Source: Agromyces sp. Soil535
Lineage (GTDB): Bacteria; Actinomycetota; Actinomycetes; Actinomycetales; Microbacteriaceae
NCBI RefSeq assembly: GCF_001428255.1
Contig: NZ_LMRW01000012.1
Coordinates: 454,715-518,714 of the forward strand
DNA length: 64,000 bases
Direction: 5' to 3'
Part shown: in pieces, positions 16,097 to 24,636 of the stretch
Layout: every line of letters starts with the position of its first letter
Numbering within the stretch: the stretch's first letter is position 1
Made by a program: the position numbers and the translations under genes
Notes under the pieces: generated by a model
Database searches by the model: none
What the model was told of the DNA's origin: nothing
What the model saw: the letters and a program-made list of their open reading frames with translations, nothing else

Positions 16097-19000
16097 TCAG
16101 CGCACGGGAGTGATGACGTCGTCGTCTGCGCCCACCTCGTCGTGGGCGTCGATCGTCGGCTCCGACGGTGAGGTCACGATGGCGGGCGACGCGTCCGCGG
16201 GGGCTTGTGGTGTGCGCTCGGTCGGAGGCTCCCCGGCTCGTTCCGCACGTCGATCAGCTCGAGCGGTACGGCGCCTGCGTCGGCCGACGGTGGGAACCCG
16301 GGTGTCCGCCCAGTCCAGGTCGTGCACTCGGTCCTCGGGGCCGTCCTTGGTTCCCGTGGCCCATCCGCGCCACCATGGCGCCCACCAGAGCGCCGTGCCC
16401 GCACACCACCCGACCACGATCACATCGGCGACCTGGTTGACCACCGGTGGGAACGGCACCAGGGCGGCGGCGACGAGGATCGAAGCGAGCCCCGCGGCCG
16501 CTGCGGTGACCGTGACCGGCACGAGGATCCGCCATCGACGGCGGAATACGCCGGCGAGCATGGTCGCCGCGATCGCGCCGCCCACGAGGGCGGCGCCGAG
16601 CGCATGCCAGCCGACCGCCGACCATCCACTCCAGCTCGCCCACCCCGCCGGCTCATGCGGCAGCGGCGCGAGATGACCCGTCACCGCGATCGTCACGAGG
16701 ATCGCGGCGATACCGGCGATCCCGGCGAGCGGCGTCGGCGACGATGTGCGCGCGAGTGTCGCGGGCACGGTCTGCATGGCATGCGCCGTCGCCTCGCCCG
16801 TCGCGATGAAGGCGATGAGGAGCGCCCAGAACAGCACGTTGTCCATCCCGTAGAGGACCTCGATGACGACGAGCCCGCCGGCGAGTGCCGCTGTCGCCCC
16901 CACGAGACCTGCCCGTGCCGCTCGTGCGCGTCGCTGTGCAGTTGCGATCACGCTCCGAGTCCAGCGTCGCGTACTCGTGTGGGCCAGGATCCGGCGATCC
17001 CGCCGCCTTCGCGCGGACGCAGCGGCCACCACGCGGATCATCATGAGCGCGGCCACCGCGATCACTCCCGCGAGAGACGCCACGACGGTCGAGTCGCCGG
17101 CCGACTGGGACTCGGGTGTCCACTCGATCATCGGCCACACAGTGAGGGCTGCGCACACGAGCAAGGCGTACAGGAGGATGAGCCTCGGTACCGAGATCAA
17201 CGACGGCAGAAGGACCGCGACTGGTCGAACCAGCCAGTGCAGGAATCGCTTCGGCGAGGATGCGGGCAGGCCCTGCGTGAGCGCCGTCGACGCGGCACGG
17301 AGGGTGCGTGAGGCGATCGCCATCCGGTAGGAGTCGGCGAGGGCATCCAATCCCTGAGCGCCACGGACGAAGGTGGCGCGGATATCCCTGGGTTCGTCCT
17401 CCGACATCGTGGGCGGGATCGTGAGCAGATCGCGATCCGTGACGAGTTGCCGCAACAGTTCGTCGTGCACCAGACCGAGGAGCTGCGCCTCGGCCGCATC
17501 GGGGTCGATCTCGTCGATCTCGGCGGAGGCGGGCTCCACGGCATCCTGCTTCGACACAGCAGGCCGTTCGTCGGCCACCGACGGCAACGACGAGAGGAAC
17601 TCGATCACGCCGGATGCCGCATCGAGCCGCCCCCACCACCAGTCGTTGCGACGCCAGTGCGCGCTCAGGAATCCCGCGAGATTCGCGGCCCTCAGCCCGG
17701 CGAGCTTCGCGGTCGAACGCAGCGACTGTTCGTCGAGGCAGTTTCCGACCGTGACGGCATCGAGCTCGTCGGCCGTATGCGCGAGGGCGGCGCGGTAGCC
17801 GCGGAGCAGCTGGTCCTCCATGAGCTTCCGATACTCGAGCGGCTGAGCGGGCTGCACGTCCGATCCGATGCGGTGGAACCGTACCGACGAGATCGGTTGC
17901 GGGATGCCGCTGCCGCCGAACAGGAGCGGGAGCTGCCGCGCGGGAAGCGCGACTCCGTCGGGCTGCATGAGACGCGACCAGGGTGTTCGCGACCACCGCT
18001 CATGTGCCAGTTCGTCGATCCGCGACGAGACGTCGAGGAGCCACCGAACGATGTCATCGAGGTGGGCCCACCTGTCGGCGAGATCGGTGTCGTCGACGGT
18101 GTCCGCCGCCGCCCAGCGCTCGACGACCCTTCGGGCTCCGGCGAGGCTCAGTGACGTGCCCGTCGTGAACTGCTGTCGCTGCAGCACCGCCTGCGCCTTG
18201 CGGAGGGTGGAGAGGATCGCTGCGTCGCGATCTCTCGCCGCGTCGCGCATGACGCGACTCAGCTTGCGCCGGGCCAGCGAACGCGGGGCACCTTCGGGCA
18301 GCGGTCCCATGGTGATCTGATCCGACTCCGGATCGGATCTATCGTGTCTCGGCGGGCGGAGCGAGTCGTCGAGTTGCCGGTCGAGATCGACGAGTCGACC
18401 CGCCTGGAACGCCGTCTGCTCGATGGCGCGCGTCCAGCTGAGGGCGGCGAGCGTCGCATCGACCAGGGCCTGGCGCCCTCGGGCCGTGGGCACCGTATGC
18501 GGCTGCACGTCGGTGGGATCCAAGTGGATCGCGTGACGTCGGAAGGCGGTTTCGACGTGCACGATGCCGAGGCGGTCGAGGGCGACCAGCTCAGGTCGCT
18601 TGCCGAGGTCGGTGCCGAGGATCCACTCGCCCGGGTGGAGCATCGCCGGGGCGAGCAGTTCGAAGTCGCTCGCGGCACGATACCGGGCGTAGGCCCGGGC
18701 CACCTCGGCCTCCCTCTGATCGTCCATCGCCCGGCCGTCGAGGCGCACCGCGAGCACCTCATTCCGCGCCTTCGCGACACTGGTCGTGGCGCGTACGAGG
18801 TCGACCTCCTCGATCTCGTCGTCACGGGACTCGCGCGCGCTGCGCTTGCGGAGCGATGCCGTCACCGTGCTCATGAGCCTCGAACCGACGTCGTTGCGGA
18901 TCGTGGACGGATCGGTGCTGAAGACCGGCTTCGTCGATGACGGACCGAGCTCGGTGGCAGCCGTGGCATCACGCAGGAGGGTCGGCCGACCCTCCTCGTA

Positions 19001-20188
19001 CACGGTCGGACGGCGGAAGAGCCCTGCGGTCTCCTTCGGTGACGGATCGAGGTAGAGGATCGCTCGGTTGCTGTGCTCGTCGGCTGGCATGTTCCGCACC
19101 GCATTCAGGGCACGATCGATCGGTATGTTGTCGAGGATGCCGCCGTCGGCGACGCGGAACGGCTGTGTCGCGGCATCCGAACGGTGGGCGTTGAAGACCA
19201 TTCGCATGTCGGGCGCGTCGAGCGCCAAGCACGGGTCGCGCGGGGCGTCCCAGCCGTGCGCGGTCGCGAGTGCATGCGAGCCCGAGTAGATCAGGGCCGG
19301 CTCGAAGACGAACGGGAACGAGGACGTCGATCGCGCGGCATAGGCGATCCGGGCGATGTCGGCGAAGTCGCGCGCGGAGAGCTCGTCTGTGCCCCGCGGC
19401 GGGATGGCGCGGTCGTCGAGTTCGTCTCGACCACCCACGAACCGGAACTGCGCCCGCCCCTCCGCCGTGGTGCGATCGCTGCTGTCGACCGCGTCCAGGA
19501 GCGTCGCGGAGAGGTCCACGACGACCTGGTCGGCGCGAAGCGGACTCCCCGGACTGCGTTGTTCGATGATCCTGGTGATCGCGGTCGAGACCTCAGGCCA
19601 GAAGTAGTCGTCACCGCGCGCCACGGAGTCGAATCGGTGCGGCTTGCCGGTCTGCAGCAGCCCCCACGCAGAGCCCGTGGTCAACCAGGTGCTGAGGATC
19701 GTGTCGAATCCGACCCCCGCCCGCTGTGCGACCCCGTAGAGCACGCCGTTCAATCCACCGGCACTCGCACCCGCGAGCACGTCGAACTCGACACGGTCGT
19801 ACCCACGCGACATCAGCAGCCGGGCGTAATGCTCCGCTCGCCGGATGAGGTGCTTGTCGGGGCCGCCGGAACGCCGTTCGGCATCGTCCGTCATGTGGAG
19901 CACGAGAGCTCGTGGTTCACCGTCGTCGTCGTAGATGCGGATTCGCCGCAGGATGTCGAGTTCCGCGATCGCGCCCCCGATCCACACGGCCAGACTCAGG
20001 CCGCCCTTCATCGCAAGTGCGACACGGAGTGTGCGTCGATGCCACGGTTTCAGGTCCCATATCGCCGCGGGCAGGACGCCGTCGTCTTGCGCCCTGGCCG
20101 CGGTATCGAGTTCGTGGAATGCGGCTTCGGTCTGAGCGCCCTCGAGGCGCAGGGTCACGAATCCGACGTTGCTGGCTTGCGCGCTCAT
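16097..20188 (-). CDS. Very large patatin-like protein with DUF3376 region and C-terminal membrane domain
   Basis: 1363 residues from ATG 20188, chosen because GGGAGG lies just upstream; a longer frame to 20254 has no such site. The N-terminal 400 residues are a patatin-type acyl hydrolase: oxyanion loop MKGGLSLAVW (about 60-69), nucleophile GASAGG with Ser142, and the dyad motif DGG with Asp348. A long middle part (about 400-1000) is soluble and corresponds to the DUF3376 region of actinobacterial patatin-like proteins. The last ~330 residues hold about eight hydrophobic helices (for example LILLYALLVCAALTVW and VLFWALLIAFIATGEA) and end in a charged tail. It should be a membrane-bound lipid hydrolase. 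There is no operon partner. Confidence 0.87.
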   Translation of the reverse strand: MSAQASNVGFVTLRLEGAQTEAAFHELDTAARAQDDGVLPAAIWDLKPWHRRTLRVALAMKGGLSLAVWIGGAIAELDILRRIRIYDDDGEPRALVLHMTDDAERRSGGPDKHLIRRAEHYARLLMSRGYDRVEFDVLAGASAGGLNGVLYGVAQRAGVGFDTILSTWLTTGSAWGLLQTGKPHRFDSVARGDDYFWPEVSTAITRIIEQRSPGSPLRADQVVVDLSATLLDAVDSSDRTTAEGRAQFRFVGGRDELDDRAIPPRGTDELSARDFADIARIAYAARSTSSFPFVFEPALIYSGSHALATAHGWDAPRDPCLALDAPDMRMVFNAHRSDAATQPFRVADGGILDNIPIDRALNAVRNMPADEHSNRAILYLDPSPKETAGLFRRPTVYEEGRPTLLRDATAATELGPSSTKPVFSTDPSTIRNDVGSRLMSTVTASLRKRSARESRDDEIEEVDLVRATTSVAKARNEVLAVRLDGRAMDDQREAEVARAYARYRAASDFELLAPAMLHPGEWILGTDLGKRPELVALDRLGIVHVETAFRRHAIHLDPTDVQPHTVPTARGRQALVDATLAALSWTRAIEQTAFQAGRLVDLDRQLDDSLRPPRHDRSDPESDQITMGPLPEGAPRSLARRKLSRVMRDAARDRDAAILSTLRKAQAVLQRQQFTTGTSLSLAGARRVVERWAAADTVDDTDLADRWAHLDDIVRWLLDVSSRIDELAHERWSRTPWSRLMQPDGVALPARQLPLLFGGSGIPQPISSVRFHRIGSDVQPAQPLEYRKLMEDQLLRGYRAALAHTADELDAVTVGNCLDEQSLRSTAKLAGLRAANLAGFLSAHWRRNDWWWGRLDAASGVIEFLSSLPSVADERPAVSKQDAVEPASAEIDEIDPDAAEAQLLGLVHDELLRQLVTDRDLLTIPPTMSEDEPRDIRATFVRGAQGLDALADSYRMAIASRTLRAASTALTQGLPASSPKRFLHWLVRPVAVLLPSLISVPRLILLYALLVCAALTVWPMIEWTPESQSAGDSTVVASLAGVIAVAALMMIRVVAAASARRRRDRRILAHTSTRRWTRSVIATAQRRARAARAGLVGATAALAGGLVVIEVLYGMDNVLFWALLIAFIATGEATAHAMQTVPATLARTSSPTPLAGIAGIAAILVTIAVTGHLAPLPHEPAGWASWSGWSAVGWHALGAALVGGAIAATMLAGVFRRRWRILVPVTVTAAAAGLASILVAAALVPFPPVVNQVADVIVVGWCAGTALWWAPWWRGWATGTKDGPEDRVHDLDWADTRVPTVGRRRRRTARADRRAERAGEPPTERTPQAPADASPAIVTSPSEPTIDAHDEVGADDDVITPVR

Positions 20189-20424
20189 GTTCGCCTCCCA
20201 CATCAAAGAACATGAGGATTCATCGTGAGTGTAGGAAGCCCACCGGGTCACCACCTCCGGGGTACCACCTATTCATCCACGGCGGCGCGACGAAGGGTGA
20301 TCGCGAGCCGAGAGAGAACTCACGGGGGACCGGACGGCGAACGGCATCCGACGAGTCGATGAATCCTCGGCGATCGGGCCCGATCCGGTCGTAGAGCGGC
20401 CCGCCGGTCGCTCACGCTGGAGTC

Positions 20425-22536
20425 GTGAAGGTCGCCCTCCTCGCAGAATCGTTCCTCCCGCACATGAACGGCGTGACGCACTCACTGCTGCAGGTGCTCC
20501 GCCACCTCGAACGACGCGGTCACGAGGCGGTCGTCGTCGCCCCCAGGTCGGGCCCGATCGACCAGTCGCTCTTCGGTGCCCGCGCGGTGCTCCTGCCGTC
20601 GATGCCGCTGCCGAGCTACCCCGACGTGCGCGTCACGCTCGCGACCGTGCGTCGCCTCTCGGCCGTGCTGCGCGAACACGGCGCCGACGTGATGCACCTC
20701 GCATCGCCGTTCGTGCTGGGCTGGCGGGGACTCGCCGCGGCGGAGCCGCTCGGCGTGCCATCCGTCGCGGTCTACCAGACCGACATCCCGTCCTACGCCG
20801 AGAAGTACGGCGTGCCCGGTGCGGCCCCGGCGCTCACGCGTCACCTCGGCCGGCTGCACCGCCGCGCGACGCTCACCCTCGCGCCCTCGAGCTCTGCGGT
20901 CGAACGGCTCGCTGCTGCCGGCGTGGACGACGACCAGGTGCGCATCTGGCGCCGCGGCGTCGACACCGAGCGGTTCGCCCCCTCGCGTCGCAGCGAACGC
21001 TGGCGCCGGAGCATCGCTGAGTCGGGCGAGGTGGTGGTCGGCTACGTGGGCAGGCTCGCCCCCGAGAAGCAGGTGGAGGACCTCCGCGCGATCGCCGACC
21101 TGCCTCGCACCCGGCTCGTCATCATCGGCGACGGCCCCTCGCGACCCGCACTCGAGCGGATGCTGCCCGAGGCTCGCTTCACCGGCTTCCTCGGGGGCGA
21201 CGCGCTCGCCGAGGCGATGGCGAGCCTCGACGTGTTCGTGCACCCCGGCGAGAGCGAGACGTTCTGCCAGACCGTGCAGGAGGCACTCGCGAGCGGCGTT
21301 CCCGTGGTGGCCACCGGTCGGGGCGGGCCGCTCGACCTCGTGCGCTCGAGTGTCGACGGCTGGCTGTACCGGCCCGGCGACCTCGCCGAGTTCCGTGAGC
21401 GGGTGCGCGATCTGGTCGGCGATGACGCGAAGCGCCGTGCGTTCGGTGCCCGCGCACGCGAGGCCGTGCGCGGACGCGGTTGGGACGTGCTCGGCGACGA
21501 GCTCATCGGCCACTACGAGGACGTGATCGGTGCGCGCACGGCTGCCGTCGGCCTTCGCCGGGGGGCCCGTTCCGAACGTGCGAATGGGCCAGGCGAGGCG
21601 ACGGGGGCCGCGATCGCCACGGCACCGGCGACCACGGCACCGCGCCCGTCGGAGCTGCGCCCGTCGGAGCCCGGAGCGCCCGCGGCCGGCTTCGACCTCG
21701 GCGGCGAGGCATCCGGAGTCGCAGCCTCGCCGTCGTGGCGACGATACGTGGCCGTCGGCGACTCGCTCACGGAAGGGCTGTGCGACGCGTCGCGCATGCC
21801 GGTTGGGGAATACCGGGGCTGGGCCGACCGGCTCGCCCTGCTTCTCGCGCTCGCGAGCCCGGCGTCCGAGCCGGTCGCCTATGCGAACGTGGCGGTGCGC
21901 AGCCGCAAGGTGGCCGACGCTGTCGATGTGCAGCTCCCACTCGCCGCGGCGAACGGCGCCGACCTCGTGAGCGTGCTGATCGGCGGCAACGACCTGGTCG
22001 GCCTTCGAGCGGATGCCGCAGCGCTGGCCGCGCGCCTCGGCGACGCGGTCGGCGCGGTGCGGGCGACGGGGGCCGACGTGCTGCTCGTGACCCCGTTCAT
22101 GCCGAAGCGACCCGCGTCGCGGCTCTTCGTGTCGCGGTTCGCGGCCTTCGCCGAACGGCTCGCCGCGATCGCGGACGAGCAGGGAGCGATGCTGCTCGAC
22201 GTCCGCTCCAGGGCGGAACTCGTCGACCGGGCGATGTGGGCGGAGGACCGGGTGCACCTGAACTCCGCCGGGCACCGCGTGCTCGCATACGCCGCCGCGC
22301 GGGTGCTCGGCGTCCGGGACGCAACGGCGCTGGGCGCGCTCGAGCGCGCCGTGCACGAGGACGACGAGATCGGAGACCGCCATGTCGGCGACGCCGAGTG
22401 GCTCGCGCGTCACGCGGCGCCGTGGATGGCCAGGCGGCTCCGCGGGCGTGCCGCAGGTGACGGGCGGGATCCGAAGCGCCCCGAGCTCGTGTCGGTGCTC
22501 GACATCGACGCGCTCCGTCGGACGACTGGATCCTGA
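20425..22536 (+). CDS. Glycosyltransferase family 4 fused to an SGNH/GDSL hydrolase
   Basis: 703 residues in one frame. Residues 1-375 are a GT4 (GT-B fold) mannosyl-type transferase: LLAESFLPHMNGVTHSLLQV, YQTDIPSYAEKYG, GYVGRLAPEKQVEDL and the EX7E region GESETFCQTVQEALASGVPV. A low-complexity Ala/Pro/Ser linker (about 375-435) leads to an SGNH esterase: GDSLTEG (Ser447), GGND (Asn522) and EDRVHLNSAGH (Asp608, His611). All catalytic blocks are present in both halves. The transferase resembles enzymes making phosphatidylinositol or glycolipid mannosides; the esterase could deacylate or acetyl-edit the same lipid. GTG 20425 is the start. Confidence 0.88.
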   Translation: MKVALLAESFLPHMNGVTHSLLQVLRHLERRGHEAVVVAPRSGPIDQSLFGARAVLLPSMPLPSYPDVRVTLATVRRLSAVLREHGADVMHLASPFVLGWRGLAAAEPLGVPSVAVYQTDIPSYAEKYGVPGAAPALTRHLGRLHRRATLTLAPSSSAVERLAAAGVDDDQVRIWRRGVDTERFAPSRRSERWRRSIAESGEVVVGYVGRLAPEKQVEDLRAIADLPRTRLVIIGDGPSRPALERMLPEARFTGFLGGDALAEAMASLDVFVHPGESETFCQTVQEALASGVPVVATGRGGPLDLVRSSVDGWLYRPGDLAEFRERVRDLVGDDAKRRAFGARAREAVRGRGWDVLGDELIGHYEDVIGARTAAVGLRRGARSERANGPGEATGAAIATAPATTAPRPSELRPSEPGAPAAGFDLGGEASGVAASPSWRRYVAVGDSLTEGLCDASRMPVGEYRGWADRLALLLALASPASEPVAYANVAVRSRKVADAVDVQLPLAAANGADLVSVLIGGNDLVGLRADAAALAARLGDAVGAVRATGADVLLVTPFMPKRPASRLFVSRFAAFAERLAAIADEQGAMLLDVRSRAELVDRAMWAEDRVHLNSAGHRVLAYAAARVLGVRDATALGALERAVHEDDEIGDRHVGDAEWLARHAAPWMARRLRGRAAGDGRDPKRPELVSVLDIDALRRTTGS

Positions 22537-22566
22537 CCCGTCATACGGGCTCGGACGCGGGGTCGT

Positions 22567-22668
22567 TCAGGACTGTTCGGGGCGGGGCACTTCGGTGTCG
22601 CCGGTCAACGGCCCGGCGACGTAGACCCAGTAATCGGTGAAGGCCGGTCCGACAAGGTCGGGGCCGAC
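22567..22668 (-). pseudogene. Aquaporin-like C-terminal remnant
   Basis: An open stretch ends in GPDLVGPAFTDYWVYVAGPL followed by an acidic/Pro tail and a stop. The words GPxLVxxxFxDYWVYVAGPLxG are the last-helix signature of MIP-family aquaporins. No upstream part of an aquaporin is present; the preceding sequence belongs to the DUF5302 gene. It looks like a decayed fragment left by deletion. Chance resemblance over about 25 residues cannot be excluded. Confidence 0.4.
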
Positions 22669-22672
22669 CCCC

Positions 22673-22864
22673 TCAGCCAGACTTGCGGCGGAACTCGCGC
22701 TTGTGGTCGACGGGGCCGTGCGTCTGCTGGGCGCCGCCTCCGCCGTCGAGGTGCGACTCGCCCTCGCGCTGCTTCGAGGCCTTGTTCTTGCGCTCGAGCG
22801 CCTCACGGAACTTTCGCTTGGTCTCCTCGGAGGGGCCCGTCGTGCTCTGCTCGTCGGAAGTCAT
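22673..22864 (-). CDS. DUF5302 family small protein
   Basis: A 63-residue, highly charged protein: MTSDEQSTTGPSEETKRKFR, ALERKNKASKQREGESHLDG, and the C-terminal THGPVDHKREFRRKSG. This is the DUF5302 pattern, widespread in actinobacteria and of unknown function; it is probably disordered. GAGACT lies seven bases before the ATG, close to the leaderless box. Confidence 0.85.
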   Translation of the reverse strand: MTSDEQSTTGPSEETKRKFREALERKNKASKQREGESHLDGGGGAQQTHGPVDHKREFRRKSG

Positions 22865-22942
22865 GCCTTCGAGTCTCGCACGGATGCCGCGGCCTCGCGT
22901 TCGCGGCGCCGGGACGGCGATCGGTCCGGCCGCGGTGTCGAG

Positions 22943-23650
22943 TCATTGCGCGTTCGTTCCGGCCTCCGGCTCTGCGTTTGTGAGCGACGCGCCTGTCTCG
23001 ACGGGGAGTCCCGAGGCCGCCCACTCCGGATACCCGTCTTCCAGACGGACTGCGGTGAATCCCTCGCGATGCAAGGTCCGCACCGCTTCGTCGGCGAACA
23101 CGCAGTACGGGCCTCGGCAGTACGCAACGATGTTGCTGCCCCTGGGTAGATCGTCCAGCCTCGCGGCGAGATCCCGAACGGGGATCGAGACGGCGTGCGC
23201 GATATGGCCCGACCAGTACTCGGGTGCGGGTCGCACATCGAGGACCACGACATCGCCGGCGGCCATCCGGTCGCTCAGCTCCTCGCGTGTCAGAACGTCC
23301 AACGTCGACCTGTCGCCCAGATACGCCGCGGCGAGTTCGTCGAGCTCGGCCACCTGCTCAGAAGCGACGCGGCGAATCGCAGCCCACAGCTCCGTCACCG
23401 AGGGGCCGGCCAGTCTGTAGTAGATACGTGTTCCCGCGCGTCGGGTGCGAACGAGGCCCGAACGCAACAGCTGCTGCAGGTGATGAGACGTGTTCGCGGT
23501 GCTCTGCCCGATCTCCATCGAGATCTCTTCGACGGCGCGCTCGCCCTGGGCCAGCACGTCGATGATCTCCGCTCGCCGCCCACTGCCGAGGGCTCCTGCA
23601 ACCGACGCGAATGCATCGAACAGTGAATCCTTGGCCGCTCTGTCTCCCAC
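22943..23650 (-). CDS. ArsR-family regulator fused to a rhodanese domain
   Basis: 235 residues from GTG 23650, with AGGAGG about eight bases upstream. The N-terminal 100 residues are an ArsR winged helix (ERAVEEISMEIGQSTANTSH, HLQQLLRSGLVRTRRAGTRI). Residues 115-225 are a rhodanese domain with an intact active loop, AYCRGPYC (Cys178), and LDVRPAPEYWSGHI. No metal-binding ELCVC motif is seen in the ArsR half, so the sensed signal may instead be sulfur or redox state read by the rhodanese cysteine. It is divergent from an OsmC gene, with two matching operators between them. Confidence 0.9.
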   Translation of the reverse strand: MGDRAAKDSLFDAFASVAGALGSGRRAEIIDVLAQGERAVEEISMEIGQSTANTSHHLQQLLRSGLVRTRRAGTRIYYRLAGPSVTELWAAIRRVASEQVAELDELAAAYLGDRSTLDVLTREELSDRMAAGDVVVLDVRPAPEYWSGHIAHAVSIPVRDLAARLDDLPRGSNIVAYCRGPYCVFADEAVRTLHREGFTAVRLEDGYPEWAASGLPVETGASLTNAEPEAGTNAQ

Positions 23651-23671
23651 TCGTCCGTCCTCCTGCACGTT

Positions 23672-23740
23672 ATTCAAATGAGTGCTTGACAAGCTAGCCC
23701 GTGTGGGTATGAGATTCAAGTATTCAAGTGATGATTTGAC
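23672..23740. promoter_or_regulatory. Two ArsR-type operators between the ArsR-rhodanese and OsmC genes
   Basis: Two related 19-bp sites lie at 23672-23690 (ATTCAAATGAGTGCTTGAC) and 23722-23740 (ATTCAAGTGATGATTTGAC). Both have the TCAA...TTGA inverted form typical of ArsR operators, and another ATTCAAG half-site is at 23714. The centres are 50 bp apart, one site near each divergent gene. Confidence 0.75.
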
Positions 23741-23764
23741 TAGGTGGGAAAGAGGGCGAGTGAG

Positions 23765-24331
23765 ATGGGTACGACCACCAGCAGCCGCAACGGCATCGAT
23801 GTCGACCGTCTGGTTGCGACGGTAGAGGCGATCCGGTCCGATCCCGCGCTGGGGAGTTTCACCTTCAGTGCGTCCAGCACCTGGCGCGACGGCACGCATA
23901 ACGTGGGTCGGATCGTCGGATTCACCCATGCCGGTGAGTCCGATGCATCCAGGACGGAGGGGTTCCAGCTCGAGGGGGATGAGCCACCGGTGCTCCTGGG
24001 CAACAATGCCGGCCCGAACGCCGTCGAGTTGCTGCTGCAGGCTCTCGCCTTCTGCTACGCGGTCGGGTACGTGGCGAACGCCGCCGCGCAGGGCATCGAG
24101 ATCAGCGCCTTGGAGTTCCAGGTGGACGGTGACGTGGACGTCGGACCGTTCCTCGGCCTGGAGGGTCCGCGTCCCGGATTCACTGCCATTCGCGCACATG
24201 CGCGGGTATCCAGCCCGAACGCCACGCGCGAGCAGCTCACGGAGTTGTGCAGCTACGTCCAGAGCACATCGCCGGTTCGCGACAGCTTGGTCAACCCCAT
24301 TCCGATCGAGACCACCATCGACATCGTCTGA
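23765..24331 (+). CDS. OsmC-family protein
   Basis: 188 residues from ATG 23765 (GAGGG eight bases upstream; a GTG at 23744 is possible). The OsmC fold is visible in TFTFSASSTWRDGTHNVGRI style strands, PPVLLGNNAGPNAVELLLQALAF, where the usual first catalytic Cys region reads AFCYAVGY, and VRDSLVNPIPIETTI at the end. The second conserved Cys lies in LCSYVQSTSPV. OsmC proteins reduce organic peroxides or handle thiol and sulfur compounds. Divergent from, and probably controlled by, the ArsR-rhodanese protein. Confidence 0.85.
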   Translation: MGTTTSSRNGIDVDRLVATVEAIRSDPALGSFTFSASSTWRDGTHNVGRIVGFTHAGESDASRTEGFQLEGDEPPVLLGNNAGPNAVELLLQALAFCYAVGYVANAAAQGIEISALEFQVDGDVDVGPFLGLEGPRPGFTAIRAHARVSSPNATREQLTELCSYVQSTSPVRDSLVNPIPIETTIDIV

Positions 24332-24431
24332 ATCGAGGGCGCATGACGCCGCCTCTGGGGCGCTCGCTGCACCCTCTGCTAGAGTTGCGTAGGTTGCCCT
24401 GTGGGTTTCCACAACTTCATAGAGCACCGAC

Positions 24432-24579
24432 GGAGCAGGCTGGCAGAATGCTGGTCCCCTGTGGTGGATTACCAAACGGGCAGGTCGCGAGAGCGACACC
24501 GAGCGGATGGTGGACTTCTACTGGTGGCCAGCGCCCGCGATTCAACCTGAACGCTGAGTTCTGCCTGTTCCCCTGCTCC
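24432..24579 (+). ncRNA. Actino-pnp-like leader RNA upstream of pnp
   Basis: The 305-base gap before pnp contains no gene. It can fold into a long stem: GGAGCAGG (24432-24439) pairs with CCTGCTCC (24572-24579), and inside it GGCAGAA (24442-24448) pairs with TTCTGCC (24559-24565). The Actino-pnp motif is a described conserved structure in actinobacterial pnp leaders, and the position and long-range stem fit. In E. coli the pnp leader stem is cut by RNase III and then degraded by PNPase itself; similar autocontrol is plausible. A TAGAGT at 24380-24385 may be the -10 box. Confidence 0.7.
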
Positions 24580-24636
24580 TGAGTAGCACTCGCCTGCCAT
24601 CTGGGCTCGCGAGCCTAAACAAAGGAGAAAGACCTC

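Noticed and set aside
20189..20424. Gene between the patatin-like and fusion genes
   Set aside because: A 70-codon minus-strand frame is Arg/Ser-rich and overlaps the fusion gene. No ribosome site or family signal; this 236-base gap seems to hold only promoters.
22943..24499. A 518-codon minus-strand frame
   Set aside because: The upstream half is antisense to the OsmC gene. The ArsR-rhodanese protein starts at GTG 23650 after AGGAGG.
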